Source: Candidatus Eiseniibacteriota bacterium
GTDB lineage: Bacteria; Eisenbacteria; RBG-16-71-46; CAIMUX01
Reading direction: 5' to 3'
NCBI GenBank assembly: GCA_020633975.1
Contig: JACKCR010000008.1
Coordinates: 62,001 to 126,000 of the forward strand
Length of the DNA: 64,000 nucleotides
Positions 27,146-36,284 of this stretch are shown here, piece after piece. The notes under the pieces are model-generated. The model ran no database searches, was not told where the DNA came from, and saw nothing but the letters and a program-made list of their open reading frames with translations. Position 1 is the stretch's first letter, and each line of letters begins with the position of its first letter. The position numbers and the translations under genes are program-made.

Positions 27146-30063
27146 CCGATCGGACCGAAGACATCTTCAACGATGCCCTCGAGCTCCAGGGTGAAGAGCG
27201 GCGTCGGCTGCTCGACCAACGGTGCGCCGGAAACGACGCGCTACGCGAGGAAGTCGAGTCACTACTTCGTCTCTACGAGGAGTCGGAGGATCTGGCACTC
27301 ACCCCCGCTGCGACTCATGATCCGGTGCCCGAGCAGATCGGCCCCTACCCTGTCCTGGGCGAACTGGGCAGAGGCAGCATGGGTATCGTCTACCGGGCAC
27401 GAGACGAACAGCTCGGGCGGGAGCTCGCTCTCAAGGTGCTTCCCGCGAACCTCGCTGCCGTCTCGGGCTGGACCTCTCGCTTCGAGCGGGAAGCGAGGAT
27501 CCTCGCCTCGCTCAACCATCCGAACATCGCGACGATCTACTCGCTGGAGCAGTCGGCAGGGTTCCGGTTTCTCACCATGGAACTCGTCGACGGTCCCACT
27601 CTCGGAGAACGACTGTCGGAAGCGCGACGGAGTGGAACACCCCTCTCTACGAAGGCGGTTCTGGCCGTCGCACGCGAGATCGCAATCGGGCTCGAGGCAG
27701 CGCATGGGCAGGGGGTCGTCCACCGTGATCTCAAGCCGCACAACATCAAGATCACACCGAGCGGCACCGTCAAGCTGCTGGACTTCGGCATCGCGAAGTC
27801 ATTGGCCGACCTCGGCATCGAGGAAGCACACACCGACGGAATCGAACACCATCCGGTCGGAAGCAGCCTGCTTGCAGGTACTCCGGGATACATGAGTCCC
27901 GAACAACGAAGAGGCGAAGCCGTCGATCTACGTGCGGACATCTTCGCTTTCGGCCGGATCCTCCTCGAATGTCTGAGCGGAGAACCGCCGGATGTCGACG
28001 AGCCGATCGAGGGCGGAGACGATGCGGAGAGGATCCAGCGGATCGCCCACAAGATCCCGGGAGACCTCGCACAACTGCTCGCTGCGTGCACGAACCCGGA
28101 CGTGTCTCGGCGACCCGCATCCATCCGCACCGTCCGAGAGCCGATCGAGGCAGCACTGGGATCCGAAGCGCTCGGATACATCGCAGGTCACGATGCCGCG
28201 GCCGTTCGCACGTCTCTCGACGCGACCTCGTCGCGCACGCCGAAGCAGGCGCCCCTCGGCTCGAGTCGAACTCGGGTTTGGGCGGGAGCTGCTCTCCTGA
28301 TCTTCCTGATCGGCGCGGTCGGACTTTGGACTTCGCTCCGTTCCAGCCCGGAGACTCCGGTAGTGGGTCCGCTCAGTCAGACGCAGCTCTCCTTTACCGG
28401 AGTAGCCAGCCACCCGGAGATCTCAGCCGACGGGAGTCGCCTCGCTTACGTGAACGAGATCTTCCCGACACGGAACGAAATCGTGGTGATGGACCTTCGC
28501 GATCACTCGTCGCGTGTCGTCTTCGAGACGGCGTCCATTCCGGCGATCCGGTGGTCTCCAGACGGAACCAGTCTTCTCATCTCAGGACATGCAGGCACCG
28601 AAGCGTCTCGTCGAACCTACTTGATCCCGATCTCGGAGGAGGCGTTCGCGGAAGACGTCACGCGGTCCTTCAACCGGATGGCTCCGATCGCTTGGTCCCC
28701 GGACGGAAGTGCGTTCGGCGCCATGGAAACTCACGGAACGAGGAACGCGATTCTGGTCCAGTCGATCACGTCCATCGATGCACCGGACGGAAACGAGCTC
28801 GAACGATCCGCGACCTCTGTGAGCGTACACACCATACCGTCTCCCGACGGGTCGGCCATCACGGCCTTCGACTGGTCCCCGGATGGACGACATCTCGGCA
28901 TGGTCACGACGTCCGGAGGAGACGGGCGCGCGATCTGGATCATGGGAGCTGACGGCGAGGACCCAGTGGCGGTGCGACACGGCCGAGACATCGCGTCGCT
29001 ACGCTGGGGAGCGACGGGGCGCTTCGTCTACTTCGTAGAGGGACCCAACCTCTGCGGCTTGGAAGTCGACCTCGACGGCGGAAGTCGTGCTCCCGAACCT
29101 ATCGTCGTCCTTCGAAGTGTATCCGGGGACTTCGGGATCTCGTCCGAACGGATCGTCTACTCGAGCGGGCCGGCCCAATCGAACCTTCGGCTTCTCGATC
29201 TCTCGACCAATCCGCCGAGAGACCGGGCGTTTACGACAGGCACGTTCTCCCATGGCGTCGCCCGCTTCTCTCCCGACGGCGAGCTTCTGGCCTTCACACG
29301 CAAGGCACAGAATCTCCCGTCTGAACTCCGCATCGAATCGCTCGACGGCCGAATCTCGAGGTCTCTCTACCGTGCTGACGGGTTCGAGGTCCCCGCTTGG
29401 TCTCCGGATGGAAGCGAGGTGGCGATCGTCTCCGTCACGGATGGAGTCTGGCGACTCGTTACGATCGAACTCGAAACGGGCCTCGCCGATACGCTGCCGG
29501 TCCCTCCCGCGGGAGGGATGATCGCGTGGGCACCGCGCGAGGAGATCTTGATTCAATCGGCAGACTCGGACTCGTACTTCGAGTACTCGCGAGCGAAGGG
29601 CGAGATCGCCCCCCTCCTTCCCGAGTCTCGGCGTCACTACCTATGGCAGTTGGAAGTGTCACCGGACGGGCGACGCGCCGCGGTGCTCGAAACGGAATCA
29701 GAAGGCATGTCCGGACCCCGGGTGCTACTCGTCGATCTCGATACGCGAGAGTTTCACGCCTTGTTCTACGGTCTGGCAACGCCGTGCGGATGGTCAGCGG
29801 ACGGCACGTGGGTCTACTTGGTGGCCCGCGTCGGTGCGGATGCGGAGTCTACTCCAACCGCGCCTGTCGCCGTCGGCCCCGAGGGCCAGATCGGCGTGAT
29901 CCGCGTGAGCACCGAGGACGGCGAAGTGAGACCGGTCGCGACTCTATCCCGACGGGGAGGGATGTGGAGCGCAGTCGACGTCTCGCACGACGAACGCTGG
30001 ATCATCTACGACGCGGACGAACTGATCTCGGACGTCTGGATGGCGGAGGGACCGCTGCCGTAG
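27142..30063 (+). CDS. Transmembrane Ser/Thr protein kinase with beta-propeller sensor
   Basis: 973 residues. A short N-terminal helical segment (IFNDALELQGEERRRLLDQR) is followed by a Hanks-type kinase (about 65-340). It has the glycine loop GELGRGSMGIVYRA, the Lys in LALKVLP, the catalytic loop VVHRDLKPHN and DFG in LLDFGIAK. One transmembrane helix, AGAALLIFLIGAVGLW, leads to an outer domain of WD40/TolB-like repeats (RWSPDGTSLLISG, AWSPDGSAFGAME, DWSPDGRHLGMVT and others). It probably senses an extracytoplasmic signal and phosphorylates proteins such as the sigma factor encoded with it. Confidence 0.92.
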   Translation: MTDRTEDIFNDALELQGEERRRLLDQRCAGNDALREEVESLLRLYEESEDLALTPAATHDPVPEQIGPYPVLGELGRGSMGIVYRARDEQLGRELALKVLPANLAAVSGWTSRFEREARILASLNHPNIATIYSLEQSAGFRFLTMELVDGPTLGERLSEARRSGTPLSTKAVLAVAREIAIGLEAAHGQGVVHRDLKPHNIKITPSGTVKLLDFGIAKSLADLGIEEAHTDGIEHHPVGSSLLAGTPGYMSPEQRRGEAVDLRADIFAFGRILLECLSGEPPDVDEPIEGGDDAERIQRIAHKIPGDLAQLLAACTNPDVSRRPASIRTVREPIEAALGSEALGYIAGHDAAAVRTSLDATSSRTPKQAPLGSSRTRVWAGAALLIFLIGAVGLWTSLRSSPETPVVGPLSQTQLSFTGVASHPEISADGSRLAYVNEIFPTRNEIVVMDLRDHSSRVVFETASIPAIRWSPDGTSLLISGHAGTEASRRTYLIPISEEAFAEDVTRSFNRMAPIAWSPDGSAFGAMETHGTRNAILVQSITSIDAPDGNELERSATSVSVHTIPSPDGSAITAFDWSPDGRHLGMVTTSGGDGRAIWIMGADGEDPVAVRHGRDIASLRWGATGRFVYFVEGPNLCGLEVDLDGGSRAPEPIVVLRSVSGDFGISSERIVYSSGPAQSNLRLLDLSTNPPRDRAFTTGTFSHGVARFSPDGELLAFTRKAQNLPSELRIESLDGRISRSLYRADGFEVPAWSPDGSEVAIVSVTDGVWRLVTIELETGLADTLPVPPAGGMIAWAPREEILIQSADSDSYFEYSRAKGEIAPLLPESRRHYLWQLEVSPDGRRAAVLETESEGMSGPRVLLVDLDTREFHALFYGLATPCGWSADGTWVYLVARVGADAESTPTAPVAVGPEGQIGVIRVSTEDGEVRPVATLSRRGGMWSAVDVSHDERWIIYDADELISDVWMAEGPLP

Positions 30064-30107
30064 CTGCTGCAACGGCCGTGACCACGGTGCCGTCTTGGGC
30101 AGAGCCG

Positions 30108-30542
30108 CTACTTGCGTTCCAGGATCGCCTTCATATCATCGAAGCCGATCGGTGCGGACGTGTGCTCGTGGACGATCTTCCACGCACCGTTCTCTCGGGC
30201 GAGCAGCCAGGTCAGTCGATTCTGCATCGATCGGAGCGGAGCCCCCTCCGCCGTCATCGCCGCGTAGGTGACGATTGCGGTCGCGGAAGCCAACTCCTCG
30301 CCGGAAACGACCTGGGAGTCGTCGAAGCGAACGACGAGCGTCTCGTCACCCAACGACTCGAACCACTGCTCCACCACCTTGCGCCAAGCCGGCCCACCCT
30401 CGTACGACCAAACACCCCAGGCATCGAACACGCGTACGGTCCCGTGATAGAGGGACATCAGCGCACCGGCGTCCCGATTCCTGACGGCGGACGCGTACAG
30501 GTGAAAGAGGTCGGAAACGCTTCGTTCGGAGCTGACCATCAC
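30108..30542 (-). CDS. SnoaL/NTF2-like protein (DUF4440 type)
   Basis: 144 residues forming a typical NTF2-like cone fold: VSDLFHLYASAVRNRDAGAL at the N-terminus, YHGTVRVFDAWGVWSYEG, then LTWLLARENGAWKIVHEHTS near the end. Such proteins are small ligand-binding or isomerase domains; the substrate cannot be read from the sequence. GGAGG lies 6 nt before the first ATG. It is the leftmost of the long minus-strand run of small genes and may be the oldest cassette-like gene. The second ATG (one codon later) is equally possible. Confidence 0.78.
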   Translation of the reverse strand: MMVSSERSVSDLFHLYASAVRNRDAGALMSLYHGTVRVFDAWGVWSYEGGPAWRKVVEQWFESLGDETLVVRFDDSQVVSGEELASATAIVTYAAMTAEGAPLRSMQNRLTWLLARENGAWKIVHEHTSAPIGFDDMKAILERK

Positions 30543-30729
30543 GGACCTCCTGGGGCTCTGTTGGTCGCCATCGATTCACGACACGCTCTACGGCGCGCTG
30601 TCAGGTAGAACAGACCAGAACGGCTTTGGAAGGACGTTAGCCGATCCGCCGCCTGTACGACGAGCAAGAAGTCGGGCCCAGGCTGCCGGCCTCGTGCGTT
30701 CGTCTGATCGTGCTCGATGCCGACCAAGT

Positions 30730-31350
30730 CTACGTGCTTCGAAACGTCCGGATCGCGAAGCTCTTTCCGCTCGGCAGACAGACTTGGTCCCGGCTCCGCA
30801 GCTGGAAGCCCGCTCGTGCGGCCGCGGCCTCGAGCTCCTCCGGAGAGACGAGGTGGATGACGCTCTCCAAGCTCTCGAGACTCTTGAACGGCGACCGACT
30901 CACGACACCTGCCCCCTCGAGTGGAAGCTGTAGAACCGCTGCCAGGGTCCCGCCGTCCCTACAGATCGACTTCACGAAACGGAGCGCTGATTGCGAAGGA
31001 ACGTACTCGAACAACAGCCCCGCAAAGACGAGCGAGACGGGCTCGATCGACGGAGCCTCAGATCCGATATCGGCGGTGTGCAGTTCGAGCCGAGGACAGA
31101 TCGCCGCGTATCGCTCGGCTGCGGCCGCGATGTAATGAGGATTGATGTCGACGCCGACGATCCGTCGATCCGGTGGGATCCGATGAAAGCCGTTTCCACC
31201 CGCACAGCCGAGCACTGCCACTGAGTCGGGATCCAACTCGATTACAATTCGCCCGAGCTGGTCCGACAACATCTCCGCCTGGCCGACAGAGGGAAGGAGC
31301 ATATGTCCTTCGTAGTCACCGAGCGGGATGTCGAGCCAGGGGCTTCGCAC
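30730..31350 (-). CDS. Class I SAM-dependent methyltransferase
   Basis: 206 residues. SAM-binding motif I is VAVLGCAGGNGFHRI, followed by the acidic post-I residue in VGVDINPHYI and motif II-like VSLVFAGLLFEYVP. The C-terminal half (LVSPEELEAAAARAGFQL) is as in small-molecule methyltransferases. The substrate is unknown. The next gene ends 3 nt upstream of its start, so two or three methyltransferase genes may be co-transcribed. Confidence 0.78.
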   Translation of the reverse strand: MRSPWLDIPLGDYEGHMLLPSVGQAEMLSDQLGRIVIELDPDSVAVLGCAGGNGFHRIPPDRRIVGVDINPHYIAAAAERYAAICPRLELHTADIGSEAPSIEPVSLVFAGLLFEYVPSQSALRFVKSICRDGGTLAAVLQLPLEGAGVVSRSPFKSLESLESVIHLVSPEELEAAAARAGFQLRSRDQVCLPSGKSFAIRTFRST

Positions 31351-31353
31351 CGA

Positions 31354-31953
31354 TCACTCTCCAGAGTTTCCGACACGACTGGCGAAGAACTCCCCCTTGC
31401 CAACCGGGACCACGCACGAGATGAACTCGGGGTCCGATTCGACCACTCTCTGGAACGGCGCGAATTCATCGGGATGAGAGAGCGCGTTGTCTGCAATGAG
31501 CGCGCCGCCGGGGCGAAGCACACGCCGCAGGTTCGGCCACCACGCGACGTACTCCGTACGATCCGAGTCGAGGAACACGAGATCGAAGCTGTGATCCGCG
31601 CACTCTTCGAGGAACGTCCCAGCCTCTCCATGGTACTGGGACACCATTCCTTCGATACCCGCTCGTTCCCGGTTCTTCGCGGCCAAACCTACTTTATGGT
31701 CCGAGCGTTCGACCGTGACGATGCTACCGCCATCGAGACCCAGCCCAAGGGCGATCCATAGAGTCGAGTAGCCGTTCGACGTTCCAATCTCGAGAACCTT
31801 CGAGGCTCGCGATGCCCTCACGGCAACCGAGAGGAACTCGCCGGCCTCACGCGTGAGGTTGAGCATCCGACGCGACCGGTCTCCATGCTCGCGGTCGTTG
31901 CGTTCGCCGAACTCCTCCAGCTCTCGCAGTAGATCTCGAATCGCATCACTCAT
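31354..31953 (-). CDS. O-methyltransferase family 3-like protein
   Basis: 199 residues. SKVLEIGTSNGYSTLWIALG is motif I, IVTVERSDHKVGLAAKN follows, and DLVFLDSDRTEYVAWWPNLR is the metal/SAM region of catechol-type O-methyltransferases (COG4122). LIADNALSHPDEFA is the matching downstream motif. It likely methylates a small hydroxylated compound. The start overlaps the upstream methyltransferase stop by 8 nt. Confidence 0.82.
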   Translation of the reverse strand: MSDAIRDLLRELEEFGERNDREHGDRSRRMLNLTREAGEFLSVAVRASRASKVLEIGTSNGYSTLWIALGLGLDGGSIVTVERSDHKVGLAAKNRERAGIEGMVSQYHGEAGTFLEECADHSFDLVFLDSDRTEYVAWWPNLRRVLRPGGALIADNALSHPDEFAPFQRVVESDPEFISCVVPVGKGEFFASRVGNSGE

Positions 31954-32782
31954 GGCGTCTCCCGACGTTTCGCTTGCGAACTACCCAGAGGTCGTACGTG
32001 TCCGTTCTCTCGATGGCGCCGCCGAAGCGCGTCTCGATGAGTCGCGCCACGCAATTGACGAACTGCGCTCGCCGTTCGCTCTCGATCCGTAGAATGTCCG
32101 AGAACGTTTGGACCAGCCCACAATACTCCTCTGCGAAGTACCGTCGCATCACCGAGTATCGACGCAATCGGGGTGGCTCGAACAGGTCGGGTCGTTCGAG
32201 TTCTGGGCGTCGAATCGGGAGATCCTGCAACGTCCTCGGAACGAAGCTCGGGTCATAGCCAGGGTTCCAACGGGCATAGCACTCTTGAACGTCGAACTGG
32301 AATCTCCCAGCTTCCGCGCCCACACCCCAATGTGTATCGACGATTGCTAGACGACCGCCCGGAACGAGCGCTCTCGCACACGCATCGACCCGGCGCTCCG
32401 GATCCAGCCAGTGGAACGCAGTCGCAGCCACGACGAGATCGAACGCACCCTCCGGTGCGTCCCAGCGGTCGAAGTCGGCCTCGACCACATGAACCTCGGG
32501 AAACCCGGACAGTCGCGCCCGTGCAAGTGCGGCCAAGTTGGGACCGAGCTCGACCGCTGTCAGGCTCGCTCCCGTCTCTGCCAGGGGGCGGGTGAGGAGA
32601 CCCGGTCCACACCCGATCTCCAGCACGCGGCTGGACGAGTCGAGCCGAGACTCGGCGAGGAGGTCCGCAAGGAGTGCATCGGGGTAGTTCGGCCTAGCCC
32701 AGTCGTAGACGTCCGCGACGCCGTCGAAGCTGGCTCGTCTGCGAATCCGCTCTTCGTCGCTAGGCTGCATAGGTTCGCGCAT
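31946..32782 (-). CDS. Class I SAM-dependent methyltransferase (Methyltransf_11 type)
   Basis: 278 residues. The N-terminal FDGVADVYDWARPNYPDALL and motif I SRVLEIGCGPGLLTRPLAET are clear, followed by AVELGPNLAALARARL, FDLVVAATAFHWLDPERR and VPGGRLAIVDTHWG. This is the usual pattern of UbiE-like or trans-aconitate-type methyltransferases. The target is not deducible. It overlaps the following O-methyltransferase gene by 8 nt. A second ATG four codons in is an alternative start. Confidence 0.82.
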   Translation of the reverse strand: MREPMQPSDEERIRRRASFDGVADVYDWARPNYPDALLADLLAESRLDSSSRVLEIGCGPGLLTRPLAETGASLTAVELGPNLAALARARLSGFPEVHVVEADFDRWDAPEGAFDLVVAATAFHWLDPERRVDACARALVPGGRLAIVDTHWGVGAEAGRFQFDVQECYARWNPGYDPSFVPRTLQDLPIRRPELERPDLFEPPRLRRYSVMRRYFAEEYCGLVQTFSDILRIESERRAQFVNCVARLIETRFGGAIERTDTYDLWVVRKRNVGRRHE

Positions 32783-32796
32783 GGCTCTCCATCAGA

Positions 32797-32834
32797 CCCC
32801 GCAGGGGGCTCAGGCTGAACATAGCCTGTTCGGC
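32797..32834 (-). repeat. Possible decayed attC site
   Basis: Between two genes, CCCCGCAGGGGGCTCAGGCTG is followed after a few bases by GTTCGGC, echoing the CCCCAGGGGTTCAGCTG...GTTRGGC layout of short attC sites further right. The left core is not recognisable. It is suggestive only. Confidence 0.25.
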
Positions 32835-32839
32835 CGTCC

Positions 32840-33346
32840 CTAGATCTCGGGGTCGGCCGAGAGCTCCAACACGACTTCGTCGATCTCCATCCCACGAGCG
32901 TTGGCGAAGCCGCGTTCCTCGTCGATCACGCGGAACCCACACTTCTCGAGCACTCGAATGGATCCCACGTTGTCCTTGGCCGCACGGGCCTGCATCGGGC
33001 GGGTGGGATCCACCGTCGCAAGAAGCAGCCGGAGCGCTTCCGTGGCAACTCCCTGTCCCCAGTACGGCTTTCCGATCCAGTACGTCACCTCCCGCTGTCC
33101 GTCCATCTCGAAGCTCGCCACGCTGCCGAGCACTTCGTTTCCGCGAATGATCGTCCGATTGACCACACCTGGCAGTGCCAAGATCCGCTTCCAATGGGCC
33201 CGGAACGCCTCGTAGTCATCCGGGTCTTTGGCGGTGAACGCGGCCATGCGCACGGCCTCGGGATTTCGGCCGAACTCGAAGAAGACGTCGAGATCCGAGT
33301 CGACGACGTCCCGCAGCTCGATCTTGCGAAGAGAATCCGTGTTCAT
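32840..33346 (-). CDS. GNAT-family N-acetyltransferase (RimJ/RimL-like)
   Basis: 168 residues. LRKIELRDVVDSDLDVFFEF starts the fold, and the acetyl-CoA loop is YWIGKPYWGQGVATEALRLL. DNVGSIRVLEKCGFRVIDEE is the RimJ/RimL-type C-terminal motif. It transfers acetyl groups to an unknown amine. Its ATG overlaps the upstream mraY-like stop (TAATG), so they are coupled although functionally unrelated. Confidence 0.88.
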   Translation of the reverse strand: MNTDSLRKIELRDVVDSDLDVFFEFGRNPEAVRMAAFTAKDPDDYEAFRAHWKRILALPGVVNRTIIRGNEVLGSVASFEMDGQREVTYWIGKPYWGQGVATEALRLLLATVDPTRPMQARAAKDNVGSIRVLEKCGFRVIDEERGFANARGMEIDEVVLELSADPEI

Positions 33347-34395
33347 TATCGAACCTTGATGAGCAGGATCATCATGACCAGGCTGATCACGACTTGGAGG
33401 ACCGTGAACCGCACCAGCACCTGTGGATTCGACCAGCCCTTGTTGTGACGCACATGGTCGTGGAGGGGAAACCGCACCGTGCGAAAGATCGCGATCCGGG
33501 CGAACCGCAGCAATGCAACTTTCACCAACCCCGTGCCTCCATTGATGAGGAGGACTCCCGAGACGATGAAGATGATGAACGGGTTTCCGGTCTTGATCAC
33601 GAGGACTCCGAGCAGGAATCCGAGGGAACGTGAACCCGCGTCTCCCATCAAGAGGACACTCGGATGGGCGTTGTACCACAGATAGGATGCCAAAGTGCCC
33701 ACCATGGAGAACGCCATGATCCCCCACGAAGCGCCGTCGGCGTAGTGCGGCAAGAGTAGATAGTCCGCGATCTCTCTGTGCCCGAGGACGAAGTAGAGCA
33801 TCCCACCCAGATACGTCAGCGCAATGGCCGAGAGGGTGCCGGAGAGTCCATCGACACCGTCCGTGCAGTTCGTCGAGTTGATGGCCGCCCAGATGAGGAC
33901 CGCGCTCGCCGGGATGAAAACCCACGGTGGGACAGCGACCGTCGTCTTCGTGAGCGGAAGCCAGATCGTCGCGTCTCCCATCGAGCACAGCACCGCGCCG
34001 GTCACGAGCGCAATGCTGAGATCGATCAACCCCTTCCTGTACTCGCCCCAGGAGACCGCACTCTTGTCGTCCAGCCAACCCGACAGCATCACAAGGAGGG
34101 TGAGCGCGAGGATAGCCAGTACTTGCCAGTTCACCGGCTGAACGAGCAACTGGACCGCGACGAAGCTCGAAACGAAGATGATCCCCGCACCGGTGGGCTT
34201 CCCCCGCGCCACGGAACTCTCGAACGCATGCTCGCGTCCCCGATCCCGCGGCAACCGATTCATGAGGCGGGGAAGGAGGACGAAGGCGACGAGCCAGCTG
34301 ACCAGCAGGCCGAGCCCACCGAGAAGGAGGCGAGAGGTCAGGAGTCTGGCGGGCCCGAAGTACTCCTGCAGCCACTCGCCGATCATGTAGAGCAA
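33346..34395 (-). CDS. MraY-like phospho-sugar transferase (divergent)
   Basis: About 349 residues with about ten membrane helices. The start is taken as TTG 34395: AAAGGAGA lies 4 nt before it, and the product then begins MLYMIGEW, like MraY's MLYxL; an ATG lies three codons later. The catalytic Asp pair is in LSGWLDDKSAVSWGEYRKG, the third in NSTNCTDGVDGLSG, and NAHPSVLLMGDAGSRSLGF matches MraY. The usual triple-His motif reads FPLHDHVRHNKGW. It would attach phospho-N-acetylmuramoyl-pentapeptide, or a related sugar, to undecaprenyl phosphate. It sits outside any cell-wall cluster, which suggests a second copy. Confidence 0.85.
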   Translation of the reverse strand: MLYMIGEWLQEYFGPARLLTSRLLLGGLGLLVSWLVAFVLLPRLMNRLPRDRGREHAFESSVARGKPTGAGIIFVSSFVAVQLLVQPVNWQVLAILALTLLVMLSGWLDDKSAVSWGEYRKGLIDLSIALVTGAVLCSMGDATIWLPLTKTTVAVPPWVFIPASAVLIWAAINSTNCTDGVDGLSGTLSAIALTYLGGMLYFVLGHREIADYLLLPHYADGASWGIMAFSMVGTLASYLWYNAHPSVLLMGDAGSRSLGFLLGVLVIKTGNPFIIFIVSGVLLINGGTGLVKVALLRFARIAIFRTVRFPLHDHVRHNKGWSNPQVLVRFTVLQVVISLVMMILLIKVR

Positions 34396-34535
34396 GCTGT
34401 CTCCTTTGGTCGGATCGAGAAGTTGGAACTCTAGGCGAATCCCTCCCGCAGGAGAACCGCGTAGGAGTCGATCATCGTCACTCCACCCGACAGGTCGCCA
34501 TCGCGGCAGTAGAATGCAGCGCGATGCGGAGTCGC

Positions 34536-35048
34536 TCACCTCGAGGGACGGGCCGTGTCCGGGTTGAAGATCGGGTCCGGGTGAATGAGCCTCACGAGCC
34601 CAAAGATTCCCACAACGCCGAGGAGCGTATAGGCCGCGAGCCTGCCATTCCGCCAGCCGGCAACCAGTTCTACGTCTTCGACCGCATCGATCGGAATCAC
34701 CGCTTCGGACCCCACGCGCCACAACTCCGATTCGGGAACCTCGAGGACCACTCCACCCTCTCGATCCGCCCTGACCAACCTTCCGACATAGGTGGAGTCC
34801 GCCGTTTGCACGCGGACGGTACGCCGATGTAGCTTCGGGTTCAGGATCTCATCTTGGGCCTGCGGGCCTGGAGTCACGGTTGCGGTTCTCGCACAACCGG
34901 AACTCGCGATGGCCAGAGCCAGCGTCGTCACGACCACAGTCCGTAGACCCAGCACTCGCTTCGATCGCCCTGGTCCGAAGCGCGTCGCCGTGGGTAGCGC
35001 CGGAGGGATCGAAACGGGCCGCACGAGGGGCACCCACGAGATCAGCAT
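34536..35048 (-). CDS. Lipoprotein with small beta-barrel domain and C-terminal hydrophobic segment
   Basis: Up to 170 residues. The lipobox is ALAIASSGC. The mature part has a small beta domain (RRTVRVQTADSTYVGRLVRA, then VVLEVPESELWRVGSEAVIP) and one late membrane helix, AAYTLLGVVGIFGLVRLI. The end, DPIFNPDTA, matches DPEFNPDVA of the cassette protein at 62335, so the two are paralogues. The ATG at 35048 overlaps the DUF1801 stop; a GTG at 34955 would give a more standard signal peptide. Function unknown. Confidence 0.65.
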   Translation of the reverse strand: MLISWVPLVRPVSIPPALPTATRFGPGRSKRVLGLRTVVVTTLALAIASSGCARTATVTPGPQAQDEILNPKLHRRTVRVQTADSTYVGRLVRADREGGVVLEVPESELWRVGSEAVIPIDAVEDVELVAGWRNGRLAAYTLLGVVGIFGLVRLIHPDPIFNPDTARPSR

Positions 35049-35431
35049 GTTGCCTCCATCCAATGGCGAACTAGCTTCACCAGCTTCGCCTTCTTCTTCC
35101 GCATGTCGGCCTCGTCCGCGAACGCAACGACCGCGCGGTCCTCGGCGAGCCACTCGAGCAGGCCGGTCTCATCCTCGAAGACGAATGCATCCGTCCGTTT
35201 CTTCGCGCCCCGGTGGAAGATGACCTGGACAATGTCCTTGGGATGCAGACGGAACGTGATCCGGTCGTCGTCGTAGCCGTAGCTCGGTGCGTTCCACTTG
35301 ATCCCCTCGACGAGCTTCTCGTCCGCGGACCGGACGATGTCGCGAAGAGCCAGGATCTCGGCCTTGCGGGCGTGCTTCAGGTCGCTCATGAACGCGTCGA
35401 CGTCGATACTCTTGTTCGATTTGGCTGCCAT
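35042..35431 (-). CDS. DUF1801-domain protein
   Basis: About 129 residues from ATG 35431 (MAAKSNKSIDVDAFMSDLKH). AEILALRDIVRSADEKLVEG and IKWNAPSYGYDDDRITFRLH are the DUF1801 core, a YdhG/frataxin-like fold. A second DUF1801 gene occurs at 45978. The molecular role in these bacteria is unknown; some relatives bind iron. Its last codons overlap the next lipoprotein start. Confidence 0.82.
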   Translation of the reverse strand: MAAKSNKSIDVDAFMSDLKHARKAEILALRDIVRSADEKLVEGIKWNAPSYGYDDDRITFRLHPKDIVQVIFHRGAKKRTDAFVFEDETGLLEWLAEDRAVVAFADEADMRKKKAKLVKLVRHWMEATC

Positions 35432-35472
35432 GACGAAGTCTCCCAGATCGCTTCCGTGTGACGCGATGCCGC

Positions 35473-36216
35473 CTAGAGCTCGCGCACTTCGGCGAGTCGC
35501 TTGACCGCGTACTCGTCCTTCCAACAGACCGCAGCCTCCCAAGCAGCCGACGCCTGGGCGGCGATGTCATACTCCGCTCCGCTCAACTCCCCACCATTGT
35601 AGGGAAGCACCAGGTCGAGGGCGGGAACGTCCACGTGGGCCTCATCCCAGTCGATCAACCCGACCCGATCCTCGGTGATACGAACGTTTCCGGCATTGCC
35701 CGGATCTCCGTGGACGACACATGCGGGGCGTCCATCGAGCCGAGCCCACGCAGCCCGGCATCTGGCCACGCCTTCGGAGGGCATCGCCGTGAGATCTATC
35801 TTCGTTCCCTTCGCTTCAGTCAGGAGATCGACCGAGGAAAGCCACCCGGGACGCTGCGACCATCCTCGAGTCGATCGATGCAATCGACGAAGGGTCTCGG
35901 CCACGCGGCGCCAGTCCGCCTCCGTCTCCGGAGGACGACCTGGCACGTAGGTCATGACGACCAAACCGTCGACGAACCACCGTCCGTCCACCGTCGGAAT
36001 CGGAACGGGCACGGTCAGTCCCCCTCGATCCAAGTGTTGGAGGAGGTCCGTCTCCCATGCGAGATCGGCGTCACTCCTACGTCCGAGGCGACCTACGACG
36101 AGACGACCATCGAGGCGCACGCTCCACACGTCGTTGGCAACTCCGCCAGCGAGTCGCTCGATCCGAGCGACGTCGTCGCCCCACTGATCCAGTGCATCCC
36201 AACCCATCAGCCCCAC
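35473..36216 (-). CDS. Aminoglycoside-phosphotransferase-fold kinase (APH family)
   Basis: 247 residues. The kinase-like fold shows RIERLAGGVANDVWSVRLDG (nucleotide loop), VMTYVPGRPPETEADW (hinge), the catalytic loop ACVVHGDPGNAGNVRI and the metal site VGLIDWDEAHVDVP. These are standard APH landmarks. The substrate could be an antibiotic, choline or a sugar; antibiotic resistance is not implied. Surrounding genes are unrelated, consistent with a cassette origin. The start may be the first or fourth codon (both ATG). Confidence 0.85.
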   Translation of the reverse strand: MGLMGWDALDQWGDDVARIERLAGGVANDVWSVRLDGRLVVGRLGRRSDADLAWETDLLQHLDRGGLTVPVPIPTVDGRWFVDGLVVMTYVPGRPPETEADWRRVAETLRRLHRSTRGWSQRPGWLSSVDLLTEAKGTKIDLTAMPSEGVARCRAAWARLDGRPACVVHGDPGNAGNVRITEDRVGLIDWDEAHVDVPALDLVLPYNGGELSGAEYDIAAQASAAWEAAVCWKDEYAVKRLAEVREL

Positions 36217-36284
36217 CTACGTGGTTGCACCTCGGAACCAGTACGTGACGCCGACCGACAAGAGACCCAGCCACCGCTTCATCG

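Noticed and set aside
30540-30570. ACCTCCTGGGGCTCTGTTGGTC as an attC
   Set aside because: It is explained by the ribosome-binding site of the gene at 30108, and the left core is missing.
32840-34375. 511-codon minus-strand ORF covering GNAT and mraY
   Set aside because: Only the last 168 codons match GNAT; the rest is an alternative frame of the mraY-like gene.
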